From: Rhinopomastus cyanomelas
Taxonomy: Eukaryota; Chordata; Aves; Bucerotiformes; Rhinopomastidae
Reading direction: 5' to 3'
DNA length: 64,000 nt
Assembly: GCA_013400115.1 (NCBI GenBank)
Contig: VXBP01008597.1
Coordinates: 682,001-746,000, forward strand
A program made the translations under genes and the position numbers. This document shows positions 62,716 through 64,000 of this stretch, in pieces; the stretch's first letter is position 1; every line of letters begins with the position of its first letter. Under the pieces are notes generated by a model. It had not been told where the DNA came from, made no database searches, and saw only the letters and a program-made list of their open reading frames with translations.

Positions 62716-63324
62716 CATCATAGAATCATCAGGGATTGGAAGGGACCTCAAAAGATCATCTAGTCCAATCCTCTTGACACAGCAGGATCACTTAGAATCA
62801 CACAGGAACACATCCAGGAGGGTCTTAAAAGTTTTCAACGAAGGAGACTCCCCAACCCTCCTGGGCAGCCTGTTCCAGTGCTCTGTCACCCTCACTGGGA
62901 AGAAGTTCCTCTCATTTTGATGTGAAACCTCCTATGTTCCAGCTTACAACCGCTCATCGAGAAGAGCCTGGCTCCATCCTCCTGACATCCATCCTTCAAA
63001 TATTTATAGACATTCATGCGGTCACCCCTCAGTCTCCTCTTCTCCAAGCTAAAGAGACCCAGCTCCCTCAGCCTCTCCTCATAAGGGAGGTGTTCCACCT
63101 CCTTCATTATCCTCCCTGGACTCCTCCAGCAGCTCCACATCCCTCTTGAACTGAGGGGTGCACAACTGGACACAATACTCCAGATGTGGTCTCATCAGGG
63201 CAGAGTAAAGGAGGAGAAGAACTTCTCTTGATCTGCTAATCATCCCCCTTCTGATCCACCCCAAGATGCTTTTGGCCCTCCTGGCCACAAGAGCACATTG
63301 CTGGCTCATGGTCATCCTGCTGCA
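62716..63324 (-). mobile_element. CR1 LINE, young group, with pol C-terminal remnant
   Basis: A 610-base minus-strand copy with an AATCATAGAATCATC tail, co-linear with the copy at 23251 and broken at the same 5' position. The polyprotein end is split over two frames (63333-63079 with SREVLLLLYSALMRPHLEYC, then 63173-62892 with VEHLPYEERLRELGLFSLEK) by a deletion near 63111-63125. A further deletion removes the KLEHRR-preceding stretch at about 62950. Not functional. Confidence 0.93.
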
Positions 63325-64000
63325 TGTAGCCATTCAAGCAACCAGCTTAAAACATCCAACTCATAAACGTTATGGCACCCATAGCTGTGGACAGCATCAA
63401 CTCAAAGCCTAATTTTGATTATGTGAAAGGCTATAATGTGTTAAATACATGGAAAAATCATTATTTTGACATTTCACTTTCAGCAACTTAAGCTAACGAG
63501 CATTTCAGAGTTTCATGCAGAATTTCAGCAGCTTGTCTGTGAAGTAATAGGAACAGACAACATCAGCTAGGGAAATAGTATCATCTCAAGTAACAGTGTC
63601 CGTGGAGAATAATTATGTACCATCTGGACATTAGCAGAAGTTGAGATGATTGCTATAAAAATAAATATATAAAGATATATTTGTTTTTAGTTCATTTAGA
63701 GCATGGTTTGAATCATATACACTAACTAGAAGACAGCACAAAGCACTGTGTGAACACATGACTAAAGTCTCCAGCATGATGCACGAATGCAACCCAATAC
63801 AATTCTGGCATTTATTAATTCTTAGATGTTCAAAGCTTCACTCTCCCATGCTTTTTGCATTCACTGCGCACTGCTAGGACCAGAAATGCAATGCAGTACT
63901 CACAAAGCTTTACCTGAGGTATAAATCCTATTTGTGGGCTTATGGATCCTTCTAAAAATGCAGTTCAAAAGATCTAAGTGTTAACAATGTGGCCCGAGCA
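63325..64000. other. Anonymous sequence
   Basis: AT-rich end of the window; no repeat, RNA gene or frame recognised. Confidence 0.4.

Noticed and set aside
1..64000. CRISPR arrays, operons, riboswitches, rRNA, classic snRNA genes
   Set aside because: I found no matching sequence, and the window is vertebrate nuclear DNA.

Overview
The window reads as non-coding, gene-poor nuclear DNA from a bird. The diagnostic signal is the CR1 (chicken repeat 1) retrotransposon. At least 26 CR1 pieces can be recognised by eye, with 3' ends built on the ATTCTGTG/ATTCTATG octamer and the conserved block around 'gattggaagggacct'. They cover about 8.3 kb, roughly 13% of the window. There are no primate or rodent SINEs, no operons and no bacterial-style coding. 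The CR1 load is well above what is usual for chicken and would suit a CR1-rich lineage such as woodpeckers or hornbills, but species identity is inference.

Layout. 1-8.9 kb: AT-rich sequence with a (TC)14 microsatellite, one probable coding exon end at 2546-2650 (minus) and two short CR1 tails. 9-14.5 kb: a long plus-strand CR1 with reverse-transcriptase remnants, the best coding-exon candidate of the window (11258-11464, minus), two CR1 tails, and a tRNA-Lys-headed, CR1-tailed SINE (14277-14447). 16-24 kb: several CR1 copies, a pair of overlapping hairpins (16366-16409), and a CR1 pol remnant with a 172-codon open frame (23366-23884). 24-34.6 kb: mostly anonymous sequence with two CR1 tails and a tandem/inverted repeat at 28181-28240. 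34.6-50.1 kb: dense CR1 of several ages, including abutting insertions and a 1-kb copy that keeps the FADD catalytic box; a CpG-dense block lies at about 39280-39800. 50.1-62.7 kb: a 12.5-kb stretch with no CR1 I can see. 62.7-63.3 kb: another CR1 with the same 5' truncation point as the 23-kb copy.

Genes. No complete gene is visible. The most defensible reading is that the window lies largely in introns of a minus-strand gene. Exon 11258-11464 is a 207-nt phase-1/phase-1 exon with good splice sites and several CpGs. It is phase-compatible with the next downstream candidate, 2546-2650. Further upstream minus-strand exon candidates (41312-41389, 39652-39787, 33691-33748, 26019-26056, 21074-21114) are weaker, because perfect donor motifs occur by chance a few times in 64 kb. 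I do not recognise the protein and give no gene symbol.
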